Positions 8,330 through 17,022 of a stretch of 34,611 nt of DNA are shown in pieces; within the stretch, counting starts at the first letter, position 1; every line of letters starts with the position of its first letter. The notes beneath the pieces were generated by a model. That model made no database searches. It had not been told where the DNA came from and worked only from the letters and a program-made list of their open reading frames with translations. A program made the translations under genes and the position numbers. This DNA is from Gordonia sp. (in: high G+C Gram-positive bacteria) (GTDB lineage: Bacteria > Actinomycetota > Actinomycetes > Mycobacteriales > Mycobacteriaceae): NCBI RefSeq assembly GCF_020438995.1, contig NZ_JAGQTN010000125.1, positions 1-34,611 on the forward strand, given 5' to 3'.

Positions 8330-9328
8330 CTAGGCCGAGAACTTTTCCGGCCAGTACTTGGTGAGGCAGTCCACCGGCTGTCCCCGGCGCTCGAACGTCG
8401 GCAGCGCTTTCCCGGTCAACCCCGTGGTCAGCGCCGCCGCACGTTCGCGGACCGTGCCGTGCCCCTGGTCCGGGCCCGAATCCCCGATGAGCGGCAGCAG
8501 CGTGGCGGCCTGCAGGATGTTGCGCACCGACAGATCGTCGCGGTCGAACACGGTGGCCGCCCAGTTGCCGGCGAAACAGTCCGCGATCAACTCGCGGTTG
8601 TTGCCCTGCGGAAACGCGCTGTCGGGAATGTTGAGCGCCTGCGCGATCCGGAATACGACGTTATGGCCGTACTCGTGCGCGACCACCGTGGCCGCGGTGA
8701 AATCCCCGACGATCACCGACGGCACCGACGCCCCGAACACATCGCCCTGCCAGATCCCGGCGAAGGTCTGTACGGGCAAGATGATCGTGCCCTCGGTCGC
8801 CTTGCCGTTGCCGTTCGGCTGGGTGTCAACGCCACAGAAGAACGCGTTCTTCAGATCGGAGGAGACGGCGCCGATCTTGTTGTCACCGTCGGTGCAGTCC
8901 GTTTCGAAGGTGGTGCCCGGCTCGATCAGCTTGCGGCCCGCCGACGGATCGCCCCAGTTGAGTTCGGTGAACCAGGCTCCCCACGCCTTGTCGAGGTCGT
9001 CGAGCAGCGAGGTGAGGAACGGCGTCACCTTCGTCGCCACGTTGTCCGCGGTGATACCGCTGCCGGTGAAATCGCCCGACGGGGTGGGCAGTTGCGGGCA
9101 CGAATCGACCGCGCACGAGCCGGCCTTGCCTTTCGACGACCCGCCGTCGGACGAGCCACCGCCGGAAGAGCCGCCGTCCGACGCCGGAGCCGAGACCCCC
9201 GGCTGCGGCGACTTCTCGTCGTCGGAGGACAACAGGTCCGAACAGCCGGTGACCGCGCTCAGCATCGCCACGGCCACCACAATCAGCATTCGCGCCGCCG
9301 GCGCCTTCCGGGTACGGGCCACTCTCAC
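8330..9328 (-). CDS. Secreted lipoprotein, neutral zinc metallopeptidase-like
   Basis: The 332-residue product has a lipoprotein signal: basic MRVARTRK, a hydrophobic core and lipobox LSAVTGC with the lipidated Cys at 29. A Ser/Gly/Asp-rich linker of about 40 residues follows. The catalytic part holds VVAHEYGHNV (H218-E-x-x-H222, the zinc-binding HEXXH) and a later ELIADCFAGNW whose Glu is a likely third ligand, as in the YpfJ-type neutral zinc metallopeptidases. Several Cys residues (72, 77, 145, 165) could form disulfides. It should sit on the outer face of the membrane. The GTG start at 9328 is supported by GGAGA 6 nt upstream. The target protein is unknown. Confidence 0.85.
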   Translation of the reverse strand: MRVARTRKAPAARMLIVVAVAMLSAVTGCSDLLSSDDEKSPQPGVSAPASDGGSSGGGSSDGGSSKGKAGSCAVDSCPQLPTPSGDFTGSGITADNVATKVTPFLTSLLDDLDKAWGAWFTELNWGDPSAGRKLIEPGTTFETDCTDGDNKIGAVSSDLKNAFFCGVDTQPNGNGKATEGTIILPVQTFAGIWQGDVFGASVPSVIVGDFTAATVVAHEYGHNVVFRIAQALNIPDSAFPQGNNRELIADCFAGNWAATVFDRDDLSVRNILQAATLLPLIGDSGPDQGHGTVRERAAALTTGLTGKALPTFERRGQPVDCLTKYWPEKFSA

Positions 9329-9461
9329 TTCGTTCTCCGATCGTGAATGCGGGGCGGCCCGAGCGGGCCGAACGTGAGAACGAACCTAGCAGGTCGGCGC
9401 CCCCACCATCGCCTATGTCGTCGACGCGAATGATCGCCCACCCAGGCCGGCCGCTGCCGGC

Positions 9462-10727
9462 TCAGACGATGGTGAGCACGGCGGTGTCGTGGGCGGCGAC
9501 GGTGACGGTGAGTTTTCCGTCGACAGCCCGGTATCGCTCACCGGTCCAGGCGTCGACGCCCCCGACCGTCGCATCGCCGACGAGTCCGAGATCGCTCAGC
9601 GCCACCGACAACTTGCGTGGCGCCTTACCGCGATTGGTCAGCGACACCACCAGCCCTTTGTCGCCGACCGCCCGGGACCAGATCTCCGGATTGTTGGCCA
9701 CGCGGGCGCCGGCGCTGACCCGCTTGTCCTGATCGATCCGCACGATCTGACCGTTGGTCAGGGTCCGGACCGCCGACGGGGGCATCGTGGTCAGATCGAC
9801 GCCGATGATCAGTGGCGCCGCCATCATCGCCCACATCGAGAACTGCGTCCGCTGTTCGGATTCGGTCAGGTCGCCCGCACCGTCGGCGATCCCGACCTGC
9901 AGCAGGCCCGGATCGTTGTAGGTGCCCGGCCGCACGCGCCCGGCCAGCGGAGCCAGCGCATCGATTACCTCGATGACGCCCTGCACCTTTCTGTCCCGCC
10001 CGGCGCTCGACCAGGCCGGTACGGTGGGACCGGTCACCCTGGTCACCGTCGCGACACCACCCCAATAGGCGTCCGAACCCGGACGGGTGGCGTCCAGTCC
10101 GCGATTCGGGTTGATCGCGTACACGATCGGCTTGCCCACCTCACGCAGCGCATCGCGCATCGCGGTGAACGCGGCGATCTGCTCCTCACGATCGGACTGC
10201 CCCGAACACCAGTCGTACGAGAGGTAGTCGACTCCCCAGTCGGCGAACGTCGCGGCATCGCGCGCCTCCCGGCCGAGGCTTCCGGTACTGCCGGGACTGC
10301 GGCCCGAATGCTGCGCACAGGTCCGGGTGCCGGCGGTCGACGACAACCCGAACCACAGTCCCCGATCGTGCAGGTACTCGCCGAGCGCGGCCATTCCGGA
10401 CGGAAAACGGACCGGATCCGGACGCAGCGCGCCGTCTGCCGCCCGCTCCGGCGCAGACCAGCAGTCACCGACGATGACGTACCGGTAGCCCGCCTCCCGC
10501 AGACCCGACGACACGAGTGCGTCGGCCTGCTGGTGAATCGACTGCTCGGTCACTTTGCAGCCGAGCGAGGGACCACTGTCCCAGCCCATCGGCGGGGTCT
10601 TGGCCACCCCGTCGATGGCGGGCCGCTGGCCGCCGATCCGGTCCTCGGGGTCTGCGGTGCACCCGACCGCGAACACCGCCACCAGCAACGCGGCAACGGC
10701 GGCACGAACCCGAAGGCGGGAACTCAC
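9462..10727 (-). CDS. GH27-like lipoprotein (alpha-galactosidase fold, divergent active site)
   Basis: The 421-residue product has a signal peptide with a lipobox-like FAVGC (Cys 23), so it is exported and probably lipidated. The body is a GH27/GH36-type barrel: TPPMGWDSG (44-52), IVGDCW (85-90), YLSYDWC with nucleophile candidate D172, YNDPGLLQVG (270-279), a FSMWAMMAAPLIIGVDL stretch and a C-terminal beta domain. Several key positions differ from the classical family: GWNSW is GWDSG, NDPDML is NDPGLL, and the stretch that normally carries the acid/base Asp reads RVTGPTVPAW (230-239) with no Asp. GTG 10727 starts 2 nt past the smpB stop codon, so the genes are coupled. It may act on galactosides, have changed specificity or be catalytically dead. 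Confidence 0.8.
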   Translation of the reverse strand: MSSRLRVRAAVAALLVAVFAVGCTADPEDRIGGQRPAIDGVAKTPPMGWDSGPSLGCKVTEQSIHQQADALVSSGLREAGYRYVIVGDCWSAPERAADGALRPDPVRFPSGMAALGEYLHDRGLWFGLSSTAGTRTCAQHSGRSPGSTGSLGREARDAATFADWGVDYLSYDWCSGQSDREEQIAAFTAMRDALREVGKPIVYAINPNRGLDATRPGSDAYWGGVATVTRVTGPTVPAWSSAGRDRKVQGVIEVIDALAPLAGRVRPGTYNDPGLLQVGIADGAGDLTESEQRTQFSMWAMMAAPLIIGVDLTTMPPSAVRTLTNGQIVRIDQDKRVSAGARVANNPEIWSRAVGDKGLVVSLTNRGKAPRKLSVALSDLGLVGDATVGGVDAWTGERYRAVDGKLTVTVAAHDTAVLTIV

Positions 10728-10728
10728 C

Positions 10729-11202
10729 TCACATACCTTTGACGCGCCGGCCGACTTCTCGCTCCACTTCCCGTCTGGCGGTGCGTTGGGCGATGTCGTG
10801 ACGTTTGTCGTGGGCCTGTTTACCGCGGGCCAGCGCCAGCTCGACCTTGACGCGGCCGTCGTTGAAATACAGCGACAGCGGGACGAGCGTCAGATTGCCG
10901 TCGCGGATCTTTCCGATCAGATTGTCGATCTCGCGCCGATGCAGCAGCAGCTTTCGGTTGCGGCGGGGGGCGTGGTTGGTCCACGAGCCGTGGCCGTATT
11001 CGGCGATGTTGAGGCCGCGCAGCCACACCTCGCCGTCGTCGACGGTGGCGAACGCGTCCACCAGCGAAGCCTTTCCGTCGCGCAACGCCTTCACCTCGGT
11101 GCCGACGAGCGCGATCCCGGCCTCGTAGGTGTCGAGGATGGCATAGTTGTGCCGCGCCTTGCGATTGGTCGCGATCACACTGCGACCCTTCTCCTTGGGC
11201 AT
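10729..11202 (-). CDS. smpB: SsrA-binding protein SmpB
   Basis: The 157-residue product is SmpB, which binds the tRNA-like domain of tmRNA and delivers it to stalled ribosomes. Family signatures visible are NRKARHNY near the N-terminus, the [13 protein letters not shown] core (about residues 34-47), GLNIAEY, the [13 protein letters not shown] basic stretch, [18 protein letters not shown], and a basic tail [18 protein letters not shown]. The ATG at 11202 is preceded by a strong AGGAGGTGA site that overlaps the end of ftsX, so translation follows ftsX. Its partner RNA is encoded about 3.8 kb to the left on the same strand. Three genes now separate them, one of which reads in the opposite direction. 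Confidence 0.97.
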   Translation of the reverse strand: MPKEKGRSVIATNRKARHNYAILDTYEAGIALVGTEVKALRDGKASLVDAFATVDDGEVWLRGLNIAEYGHGSWTNHAPRRNRKLLLHRREIDNLIGKIRDGNLTLVPLSLYFNDGRVKVELALARGKQAHDKRHDIAQRTARREVEREVGRRVKGM

Positions 11203-11220
11203 GGTTTTTATCTCACCTCC

Positions 11221-12129
11221 TCATTCACGCACGTACACACGAAGCGTGACATACGAGGTGATTCCGGCCAACAGAATTCCACCGGCGATGAGCCACGGCG
11301 CCACCACCAGCACATCCGAATTGGTAATGCGGGCAAGGATATTCACGCCGTATAGGTCATCGAGAGCCTTGTCGAAGAACAGCGCCTTGGCCCCGAACAA
11401 CCCACCGATCGCCAGGAACGAACCGACCAGCGCGGCCACCACCGCCTCGAGCAGGAACGGCAATTGTGTGTACCAGCGGGTGGCCCCCACCAGACGCATG
11501 ATCGACACTTCGGTGCGACGGGTGAATGCGGCGATCTGAATCATGTTGACGATCAACAGCATTGCCGCAATCGCCAGCACGACTGCCACCGCGAAAGCCG
11601 CGTTACGCGCACCGTCGAGCACGCTGAAGATACGTTGGACCAGGTCACGCTGGTCGAGCACGCTGTCGACGCCGAGATCCTTGCGCCCGGCGTACTTGTC
11701 GAGCACCACGCCGAATCTGTCGGGGTCCTTCATCCGCACCCGCAACGCCGCCTGCGTGCTCGACGGGTCGATCATCTCGGCGATCTCCGGGCTGTCGGCG
11801 AATGCCTTCTTCGACGCCTCGTACGCGTCCTGCTGAGAGAGGAAGGTGACCGTCGAGACACCGTCTTCCTTTTCCAACGCCGCGCGCAGCGTCGAACACG
11901 GTGCCTTCTTGCAGTCCGGATCGGCCTTGCTGACATCGAGATTCATGAAGAACTGCATCTCGACGCGGTCGAGGAAGATCTTCTGGCTCTTGTCGGCCAT
12001 CTGGATGACCAGCAGTCCGCCGCCGAACATCGCCAGCGTGATGGCGGTGGTCAGGATCATCGCGATGGTCATCGTGACGTTGCGGCGCAGCCCGTTGAGG
12101 ACCTCGCTGAGGATGAAGTTCGCGCGCAT
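11221..12129 (-). CDS. ftsX: Cell-division ABC transporter permease FtsX
   Basis: The 302-residue permease has four membrane helices: one at about 20-45, then three after residue 170 (about 172-195, 223-245 and 270-292). The large extracellular domain between helices 1 and 2 contains a Cys pair, DCKKAPC, as in mycobacterial FtsX, where this loop activates the peptidoglycan hydrolase RipC. The cytoplasmic motif EVSIMRLVGATRWYTQLPFL contacts FtsE. The protein acts with FtsE to couple ATP hydrolysis to cell-wall hydrolysis at the septum. It lies 63 nt downstream of ftsE, and a GTCGGCC/GGCCGAC hairpin in that gap (12148-12167) may affect translation. Confidence 0.95.
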   Translation of the reverse strand: MRANFILSEVLNGLRRNVTMTIAMILTTAITLAMFGGGLLVIQMADKSQKIFLDRVEMQFFMNLDVSKADPDCKKAPCSTLRAALEKEDGVSTVTFLSQQDAYEASKKAFADSPEIAEMIDPSSTQAALRVRMKDPDRFGVVLDKYAGRKDLGVDSVLDQRDLVQRIFSVLDGARNAAFAVAVVLAIAAMLLIVNMIQIAAFTRRTEVSIMRLVGATRWYTQLPFLLEAVVAALVGSFLAIGGLFGAKALFFDKALDDLYGVNILARITNSDVLVVAPWLIAGGILLAGITSYVTLRVYVRE

Positions 12130-12192
12130 CGTGCTCCGTTGTCGTGGGTCGGCCGTCGTTGGCCGACCGTGTGGTGGGTCGTCGGCGGGCGG

Positions 12193-12879
12193 TCAGCCGA
12201 TGCCGTACACGCCGCGTTCGTCGTTACGGACCAGGTGCCCGCTGTCGAATTCGAGTACACGCCGGCGCATCGCGTCGACGATGTGCCTGTCGTGGGTGGC
12301 CATGAGCACCGTGGTGCCGCGCCGGTTCACCCGGTCGAGCACGTCGACGATCTCCTCGCTGGTCTCCGGGTCGAGATTTCCGGTGGGCTCGTCTGCCAGC
12401 AGCACCAGCGGCCGGTTGGCGATGGCGCGCGCAATCGCCACACGCTGCATCTCGCCGCCGGACAACTCGTTGGGCATGCGGTCCGCCTTACCGCTGAGGC
12501 CGACGTAGTCGAGCATCTCCGGCACCACCTTGCGGATCACCGATGGCTGCTTGCCGATCACCTCGAGCGCGAACGCCACATTGTCGGCGACGGACTTCTG
12601 CTGCAGCAACCGGAAATCCTGGAACACGCAGCCCACCGATTGACGCAGCTTGAGCACCATCCGGGCCTTGAGCCGGTTGACGTGATACTCGCCGACGTAC
12701 ACCTCGCCGGTCGTCGGACTGTCCTCCTTCAGGAGCAGCCTGAAAAACGTCGATTTGCCCGAACCGGACGGCCCGATGAGGAAGGCGAACTCACCTTTGT
12801 CCACCTCCAGGTCGAGATCCGACAGGGCGGGCCGACTCGACGCCTTGTACTTCATCGAGACGTTCTCCAGCTTGATCAC
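12193..12879 (-). CDS. ftsE: Cell-division ATP-binding protein FtsE
   Basis: The 228-residue ABC ATPase has Walker [10 protein letters not shown] (36-44), a Q-loop in VFQDFRLL, signature LSGGEMQ, Walker [13 protein letters not shown] and the switch His in ATHDRHI. It powers FtsX. The start is the GTG at 12879. A minus-strand TACACT box lies exactly 8 nt upstream (12888-12893), so in addition to read-through from prfB the gene may have its own leaderless promoter. The order ftsE-ftsX-smpB matches mycobacteria. Confidence 0.96.
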   Translation of the reverse strand: MIKLENVSMKYKASSRPALSDLDLEVDKGEFAFLIGPSGSGKSTFFRLLLKEDSPTTGEVYVGEYHVNRLKARMVLKLRQSVGCVFQDFRLLQQKSVADNVAFALEVIGKQPSVIRKVVPEMLDYVGLSGKADRMPNELSGGEMQRVAIARAIANRPLVLLADEPTGNLDPETSEEIVDVLDRVNRRGTTVLMATHDRHIVDAMRRRVLEFDSGHLVRNDERGVYGIG

Positions 12880-12887
12880 AGCAAGCC

Positions 12888-12893
12888 AGTGTA
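12888..12893 (-). promoter_or_regulatory. -10 box (TACACT) for ftsE, leaderless
   Basis: The minus-strand hexamer TACACT ends 8 nt before the ftsE GTG. No Shine-Dalgarno sequence is present. Confidence 0.5.
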
Positions 12894-12936
12894 GCCACGG
12901 CCCCTGAGAACAACGCTCAGACTCGCGCGGGCGATA

Positions 12937-13365
12937 TCACCCTGCCGACGACGGGTCCGCCGTCGGTGTGTCCTCCCCATCTTGGGTCGTGATCCGCGGA
13001 ATCGGCACCGGGATGCCGGGCAACGTCGTGGTGGTCAGCTTCGGTTGTGAACCGGTGCTCGTCGGGGTCTCGCCGGTGGCCTCGGTGGTGTCGGCCGTCG
13101 GCTCCTCGCCGGTGGTGGTTTCCGTCGTGCTGCTGCTTTCGGGTGTCGACGACTCCGTCTCGGTCGGCACGTCCTCCGGTTCGGTGGCCCGCACAACCGC
13201 GTGCCGATTGTCGGTGACCGATCGGACAGTCTGATCGTCGGCTGCCGGATAGCGTTCGGAGGTGTAGTCGTAGACACCGAGCAGCACCAGGAAGGCCGCC
13301 ACGAGCACGGCGGTGCGCACCCGGATGCGGGTGCGATAGATGACCTTGGGTCCGTCCTCGCCCAT
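12937..13365 (-). CDS. Single-pass membrane protein with a Thr/Ser/Glu-rich tail
   Basis: The 142-residue product has a basic N-terminus, one membrane helix (about residues 18-33, VRTAVLVAAFLVLLGVYDY) and a low-complexity extracellular tail rich in Thr, Ser, Glu and Pro. It lies between mscS and ftsE, the position of the small proline-rich membrane protein Rv3103c in M. tuberculosis, so it is probably the positional counterpart. The ATG lies 3 nt after the mscS stop. Its function is not known; the conserved place between a mechanosensitive channel and FtsEX suggests an envelope role. Confidence 0.75.
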   Translation of the reverse strand: MGEDGPKVIYRTRIRVRTAVLVAAFLVLLGVYDYTSERYPAADDQTVRSVTDNRHAVVRATEPEDVPTETESSTPESSSTTETTTGEEPTADTTEATGETPTSTGSQPKLTTTTLPGIPVPIPRITTQDGEDTPTADPSSAG

Positions 13366-13368
13366 CGG

Positions 13369-14313
13369 TTACACCACCCCTCCGGAATCGCCGACCGGTG
13401 CCGGGGCGGTGTGCGTGGGCACCTCGCGAACCGTGATGCCCTCGTCGGCGAGGGCGCGCACAATCCGGCTCCGCAATGCCCGGCTGACCGCGAACTGCTG
13501 TCCCGGCAACGTCCTGGCCACCATCCGGATGGTCAGCGAATCGAGTTCGAGATCGGTGATCCCGAGCGGCGCCGGTGCGTCGAGCAGGTATTTGTGCCAG
13601 CGCTCGTCGTCGAAGAACTCCTCACCGACCCGTTCGAGGATGTCGCCGACGCGGGCGATATCGGCCTCGCCGGGGATCGGGACATCGACGACAGCCCGTG
13701 CCCAGTCCTTGGACAGGTTGGTGGCGGTGATGATCTGGCCGTTCGGCACTGTCACCACCTCGCCGTCGCTGGTGCGCAACTTGGTCACCCGCAGCGTGAC
13801 ATCCTCGACGGTGCCCTGCTTGTTGGCCCCGCCCGTCACGGCGAGGTTGACGACGTCGCCGAAGCCGTACTGCTTCTCGGTGACGACGAAGAACCCGGCC
13901 AGCAGGTCCTGCACCACCCGCTGCGCGCCGAAACCGAGCGCGGCACCGATCACGGCACTGGGTCCGACCAGGCTGGTGATGGGCACGTTGATGATCCCCA
14001 GGATCTTCAGCCCGCCGATGAGCGCGACGATCACGATCAGCGTCCAGCTGATGACCTGGATCACCGCACGCATGTGCTTGGAGCGTTCGGAGCGGACCAG
14101 TAGGTCGCTGTCGGCGAATTCGGCGTCGAACCGGCTCCCGTAGCGTTCGCCGAGCCAGCGGATGAACCTGATCACGATCGCCACACCGAGAATCCACAGC
14201 ACGATCGCCAGGCCGTCGGTGGCGAGCCACCGATACCAGTCCCCGAGCGCCGATTCGAAAGGAAGGCGGGCCGCGAGCGTCGCCGCCGGACCCGCGCCGA
14301 TGTCAGCGGACAT
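13369..14313 (-). CDS. MscS-family mechanosensitive ion channel
   Basis: The 314-residue product has an N-terminal membrane region with helices at about 33-52, 88-110 and 113-150. The pore-lining helix and following linker read AALGFGAQRVVQDLLAGFFVV, the MscS signature. A beta domain follows (YGFGDVVNLAVTGGANKQG and VPNGQIITATNLSKDW) and then a C-terminal alpha/beta part. It should open under membrane tension and protect against osmotic downshock. The ATG is 5 nt past the prfB stop, so the two are co-translated. The order prfB-mscS matches Rv3105c-Rv3104c. Confidence 0.92.
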   Translation of the reverse strand: MSADIGAGPAATLAARLPFESALGDWYRWLATDGLAIVLWILGVAIVIRFIRWLGERYGSRFDAEFADSDLLVRSERSKHMRAVIQVISWTLIVIVALIGGLKILGIINVPITSLVGPSAVIGAALGFGAQRVVQDLLAGFFVVTEKQYGFGDVVNLAVTGGANKQGTVEDVTLRVTKLRTSDGEVVTVPNGQIITATNLSKDWARAVVDVPIPGEADIARVGDILERVGEEFFDDERWHKYLLDAPAPLGITDLELDSLTIRMVARTLPGQQFAVSRALRSRIVRALADEGITVREVPTHTAPAPVGDSGGVV

Positions 14314-14318
14314 GACGA

Positions 14319-15434
14319 TCAGGCGTCGGTCGACGCCATCCGCCAGCGGATGCCGGCCTCGATGAACGGGTCGATCTCACCGTCGAGCACAGCCGACGGA
14401 TTGTTGTTCTCGACGTTGGTCCGCAGGTCCTTGACCATCTGGTACGGGTGCAGGACGTATGACCGCATCTGGTTGCCCCAGCTCGATCCGCCGTCACTCT
14501 TGAGTGCGTCGAGTTCGGCACGCTCCTCCTGCCTTTTGCGTTCGAGCAGCTTGGCCTGCAGCACGCGCATTGCGGCCGCCTTGTTCTGCAGCTGGCTCTT
14601 CTCGTTCTGACAGGTCACCACGATACCGGTCGGTATATGGGTGAGGCGGACCGCGGAATCTGTGGTATTGACCGACTGACCACCCGGGCCCGACGACCGG
14701 TACACGTCCACGCGCAGGTCGGTCTCGGCGATGTCGATGTGGTCGGTGGTCTCCACCACGGGCAGCACCTCGACCTCCGCGAACGACGTCTGCCTGCGGC
14801 TTTGGTTGTCGAACGGGCTGATTCGCACCAGCCGATGCGTGCCCTGCTCCACCGACAACGTGCCGTACATGTAGGGCGCCTTCACCGTGAATGTGGCCGA
14901 CTTGATGCCCGCTTCCTCGGCGTACGACGTGTCGTACACCTCAACGCCGTAATTGTGTTTCTCTGCCCACCGGATGTACATCCGCATCAGCATCTGCGCC
15001 CAGTCGGCGGCATCGACACCGCCCGCGCCGGAGCGGATGTTCACCAGGGCGTCGCGCTGGTCGTACTCGCCGGCCAGCATCGTCTTGACCTCCATCGCCT
15101 CGATGTCGATCCGCAGCGAGACCCGTTCCTCGTCGGCGTCGGCCAGGGCGGCTGTGCGGTCCTCCCCTTCCTCGGACTCGGCGAGCTCATACAGGACGGG
15201 CATGTCCTCGAGCCGCTGCCGGAGTTCGCTCACCTTCCGGAACTCCGACTGCGCATGCGAGAGCTCGCTGGTCACCTTCTGCGCGTGGTCCTGGTTGTTC
15301 CACAACTCGGGGTCCGAGGCCTGCATCTCCAACTCATCGATGCGACGGCGCAGTTCCTCCAGGTCGACGACTTTCTCGACGGTGGTGAGGGTCGCGTCAA
15401 GGGATTCGAGATCAACGGTCACATCGGGATGCAC
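14319..15434 (-). CDS. prfB: Peptide chain release factor 2
   Basis: The 371-residue RF2 terminates translation at UGA and UAA. The tripeptide anticodon SPF is present in [18 protein letters not shown], and the hydrolysis motif GGQ in [21 protein letters not shown]. The N-terminal coiled coil ([12 protein letters not shown]...) is intact. The frame is continuous, so the programmed +1 frameshift used by many bacterial prfB genes is absent, as in mycobacteria. The start is set at GTG 15434 because a minus-strand TAGTCT box ends 8 nt upstream; ATG 15440 is two codons longer and also possible. An ORF extends to 15473, but it would start upstream of the promoter. It heads the prfB-mscS-ftsEX-smpB operon. 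Confidence 0.96.
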   Translation of the reverse strand: MHPDVTVDLESLDATLTTVEKVVDLEELRRRIDELEMQASDPELWNNQDHAQKVTSELSHAQSEFRKVSELRQRLEDMPVLYELAESEEGEDRTAALADADEERVSLRIDIEAMEVKTMLAGEYDQRDALVNIRSGAGGVDAADWAQMLMRMYIRWAEKHNYGVEVYDTSYAEEAGIKSATFTVKAPYMYGTLSVEQGTHRLVRISPFDNQSRRQTSFAEVEVLPVVETTDHIDIAETDLRVDVYRSSGPGGQSVNTTDSAVRLTHIPTGIVVTCQNEKSQLQNKAAAMRVLQAKLLERKRQEERAELDALKSDGGSSWGNQMRSYVLHPYQMVKDLRTNVENNNPSAVLDGEIDPFIEAGIRWRMASTDA

Positions 15435-15442
15435 AATCATCC

Positions 15443-15448
15443 AGACTA
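15443..15448 (-). promoter_or_regulatory. -10 box (TAGTCT) for prfB, leaderless
   Basis: The minus-strand TAGTCT ends 8 nt before the GTG at 15434. It is the probable promoter for the whole prfB to smpB cluster. Confidence 0.5.
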
Positions 15449-15559
15449 CCGACCACTGCGCGATCTGCTCCATCGGACCGCCGAGAGCTCAGGCGCCGGC
15501 CGACGCGGGCCGGGTTGTCGGTAGCCACTCGTACGCTGCCACCCAAGATGTACACCGTG

Positions 15560-15640
15560 AGACGCAGCCGACACCCGATCGGTTCCATATCTCTCAAACT
15601 TTGCTGACAGTTCCGGTTTCCGGAACTGACGGCAATGTTT
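15560..15640 (-). repeat. Palindromic repeat copy R1, with flank A
   Basis: The core at 15596-15640 is a 21-bp inverted repeat with a 3-nt loop: left arm ends ACAGTTCCGG, right arm begins CCGGAACTG, with three mismatches. The flank 15560-15587 matches copy R3's flank (18057-18084) in inverse orientation, including ACCGATCGGGTGTCGGCTGC. It lies just 3' of the minus-strand gene that ends at 15687. Confidence 0.85.
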
Positions 15641-15686
15641 GTAGGTGGGGTCGCGGCGGTGCTTCGCCAAGGGTGGGCAGCTTGCG

Positions 15687-16049
15687 TTATGCCGGCGGCG
15701 GGACGGTGCCGAACCGCCAAGTGGTTTCGGCTTTGCCTGGCTTATAGATGACCGGCATGTCTGTGCCCAATTGCGGCCACGGCGCGAGAGCGCCGAGGGT
15801 GATGGTGCCGTAGACCTCGGTAGGAGCGGTCTGGGGTCCGGTGATGGTTCCGGACAACGTGCAGAACCTGTCGCCGTTTTTGTCGCCATCCTTGGGCCTG
15901 TCGGAGACGCCGGTGACGGTGAGCATGCCCTGAACGAACTGTGCTGCCTTGTCCGCAGACATGTCGCCGGTTCCCTGCCCTCGCCGCCACTGCACGAGCA
16001 GCATCGCGAGTACGCCGACCAGCACGATGACGAAGACCAACTCGAGCAT
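15687..16049 (-). CDS. Hypothetical protein with an N-terminal membrane anchor
   Basis: The 120-residue product starts with a membrane helix (residues 2-20, [20 protein letters not shown]) followed by an RRG stop-transfer signal. The extracytoplasmic part of about 95 residues contains [19 protein letters not shown] and ends [13 protein letters not shown] do not recognise the family. It is divergent from hisN with 33 nt between the starts. The minus-strand TAGGCT (16057-16062) ends 7 nt before its ATG, so the mRNA is probably leaderless. Confidence 0.7.
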   Translation of the reverse strand: MLELVFVIVLVGVLAMLLVQWRRGQGTGDMSADKAAQFVQGMLTVTGVSDRPKDGDKNGDRFCTLSGTITGPQTAPTEVYGTITLGALAPWPQLGTDMPVIYKPGKAETTWRFGTVPPPA

Positions 16050-16056
16050 GCCGTCC

Positions 16057-16062
16057 AGCCTA
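16057..16062 (-). promoter_or_regulatory. -10 box (TAGGCT) for the anchored hypothetical protein, leaderless
   Basis: It ends 7 nt before the ATG at 16049 on the minus strand. It lies within 14 nt of the hisN -10 box on the other strand, so the two promoters face away from each other and must compete for polymerase. Confidence 0.5.
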
Positions 16063-16069
16063 CCGGCGC

Positions 16070-16075
16070 TACGCT
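16070..16075 (+). promoter_or_regulatory. -10 box (TACGCT) for hisN, leaderless
   Basis: TACGCT ends 7 nt before the hisN GTG at 16083. Confidence 0.5.
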
Positions 16076-16082
16076 GGCCACC

Positions 16083-16892
16083 GTGTCCACAGAGAATCCG
16101 TACACGATTGCCGACGACCTTGAACTCGCGCTGTCCCTGGCCGAATCAGCCGATGTGCTGACGATGCGCCGGTTCGGTGCCGTCGACCTGCGTGTCGACG
16201 ACAAACCGGACCTCACCCCGGTGTCCGACGCCGACCTGGCGTGCGAGGCGCTCGTGCGGGAACGGCTCGCCGCTACCCGGCCCGGCGACACCATCCTGGG
16301 CGAGGAGTTCGGCGGCGACGCGGTGCTGACGGGGCGGCAGTGGGTGATCGACCCGATCGACGGCACCAAGAACTTCGTGCGCGGGGTCCCGGTATGGGCG
16401 ACCCTCATCGCGCTGCTTGTCGACGGCGTGCCCGTCGTCGGGGTGGTGTCGGCACCCGCGCTGCGCCGGCGCTGGTGGGCCGGATCCGGCCTGGGTGCGT
16501 TCGTCGCATTCGACGACCAGCCCGCGCACGCTATCTCCGCATCGGGGGTATCGCATCTGGAATCGTCGTCGTTGTCGTTCTCCAGCATCTCCGGCTGGGC
16601 CGAATGCGGGCTGCGCGAGAAGTTCTTCGATCTCACCGACCATGTGTGGCGGGTCCGCGCCTACGGCGACTTCTTCAGCTACTGCCTCGTCGCCGAGGGT
16701 GCCGTCGACATCGCTTGCGAACCCGAGGTGTCCCTGTGGGACCTCGCGCCGCTGGACATCCTGGTCCGCGAGGCCGGCGGCCGGTTCACCGCGCTCGACG
16801 GCACGCCCGGTCCCGCAGGCGGCAATGCCGTGGCCACCAACGGCCACCTGCACGACGCGGTGCTGGCAGCGTTGGCCCCCGACGCGCCCTGA
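16083..16892 (+). CDS. hisN: Histidinol-phosphatase (inositol monophosphatase family)
   Basis: The 269-residue Mg-dependent phosphatase has the metal-site motifs GEEFGG (73-78), [15 protein letters not shown] (D90 and D93) and a C-terminal [17 protein letters not shown]. The sequence [12 protein letters not shown] after the DPIDGT motif fits the actinobacterial HisN subgroup, which converts L-histidinol phosphate to L-histidinol in histidine synthesis. An inositol-monophosphatase activity cannot be fully excluded. The start is GTG 16083; the frame is open upstream but only antisense to the anchored hypothetical gene. The 3' end faces the rhodanese gene, with repeat R2 between them. Confidence 0.88.
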   Translation: MSTENPYTIADDLELALSLAESADVLTMRRFGAVDLRVDDKPDLTPVSDADLACEALVRERLAATRPGDTILGEEFGGDAVLTGRQWVIDPIDGTKNFVRGVPVWATLIALLVDGVPVVGVVSAPALRRRWWAGSGLGAFVAFDDQPAHAISASGVSHLESSSLSFSSISGWAECGLREKFFDLTDHVWRVRAYGDFFSYCLVAEGAVDIACEPEVSLWDLAPLDILVREAGGRFTALDGTPGPAGGNAVATNGHLHDAVLAALAPDAP

Positions 16893-16923
16893 CGAGCCGC
16901 GGCCACCAAGCTACCCGCCGCTG

Positions 16924-16969
16924 AACCTTGCTCGTAGTTCCGGAAAACCGGAACTGTCAGCAAGGTTTA
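16924..16969. repeat. Palindromic repeat copy R2
   Basis: The arms 16924-16943 (ends GTAGTTCCGG) and 16948-16969 (begins CCGGAACTGTCAGCAAGG) are separated by AAAA. It lies between the convergent ends of hisN and the rhodanese gene. The 100 bp to its right (flank B) is duplicated next to copy R4. Confidence 0.85.
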
Positions 16970-17022
16970 CGACGCGGGCCGATTTCGGCGACATGCATCG
17001 GGATCCAGCCGCGGTCGCCGCG

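Noticed and set aside
14319-15434. Possible programmed frameshift in prfB
   Set aside because: The frame is continuous from the start through SPF and GGQ; no in-frame TGA is present near codon 25.
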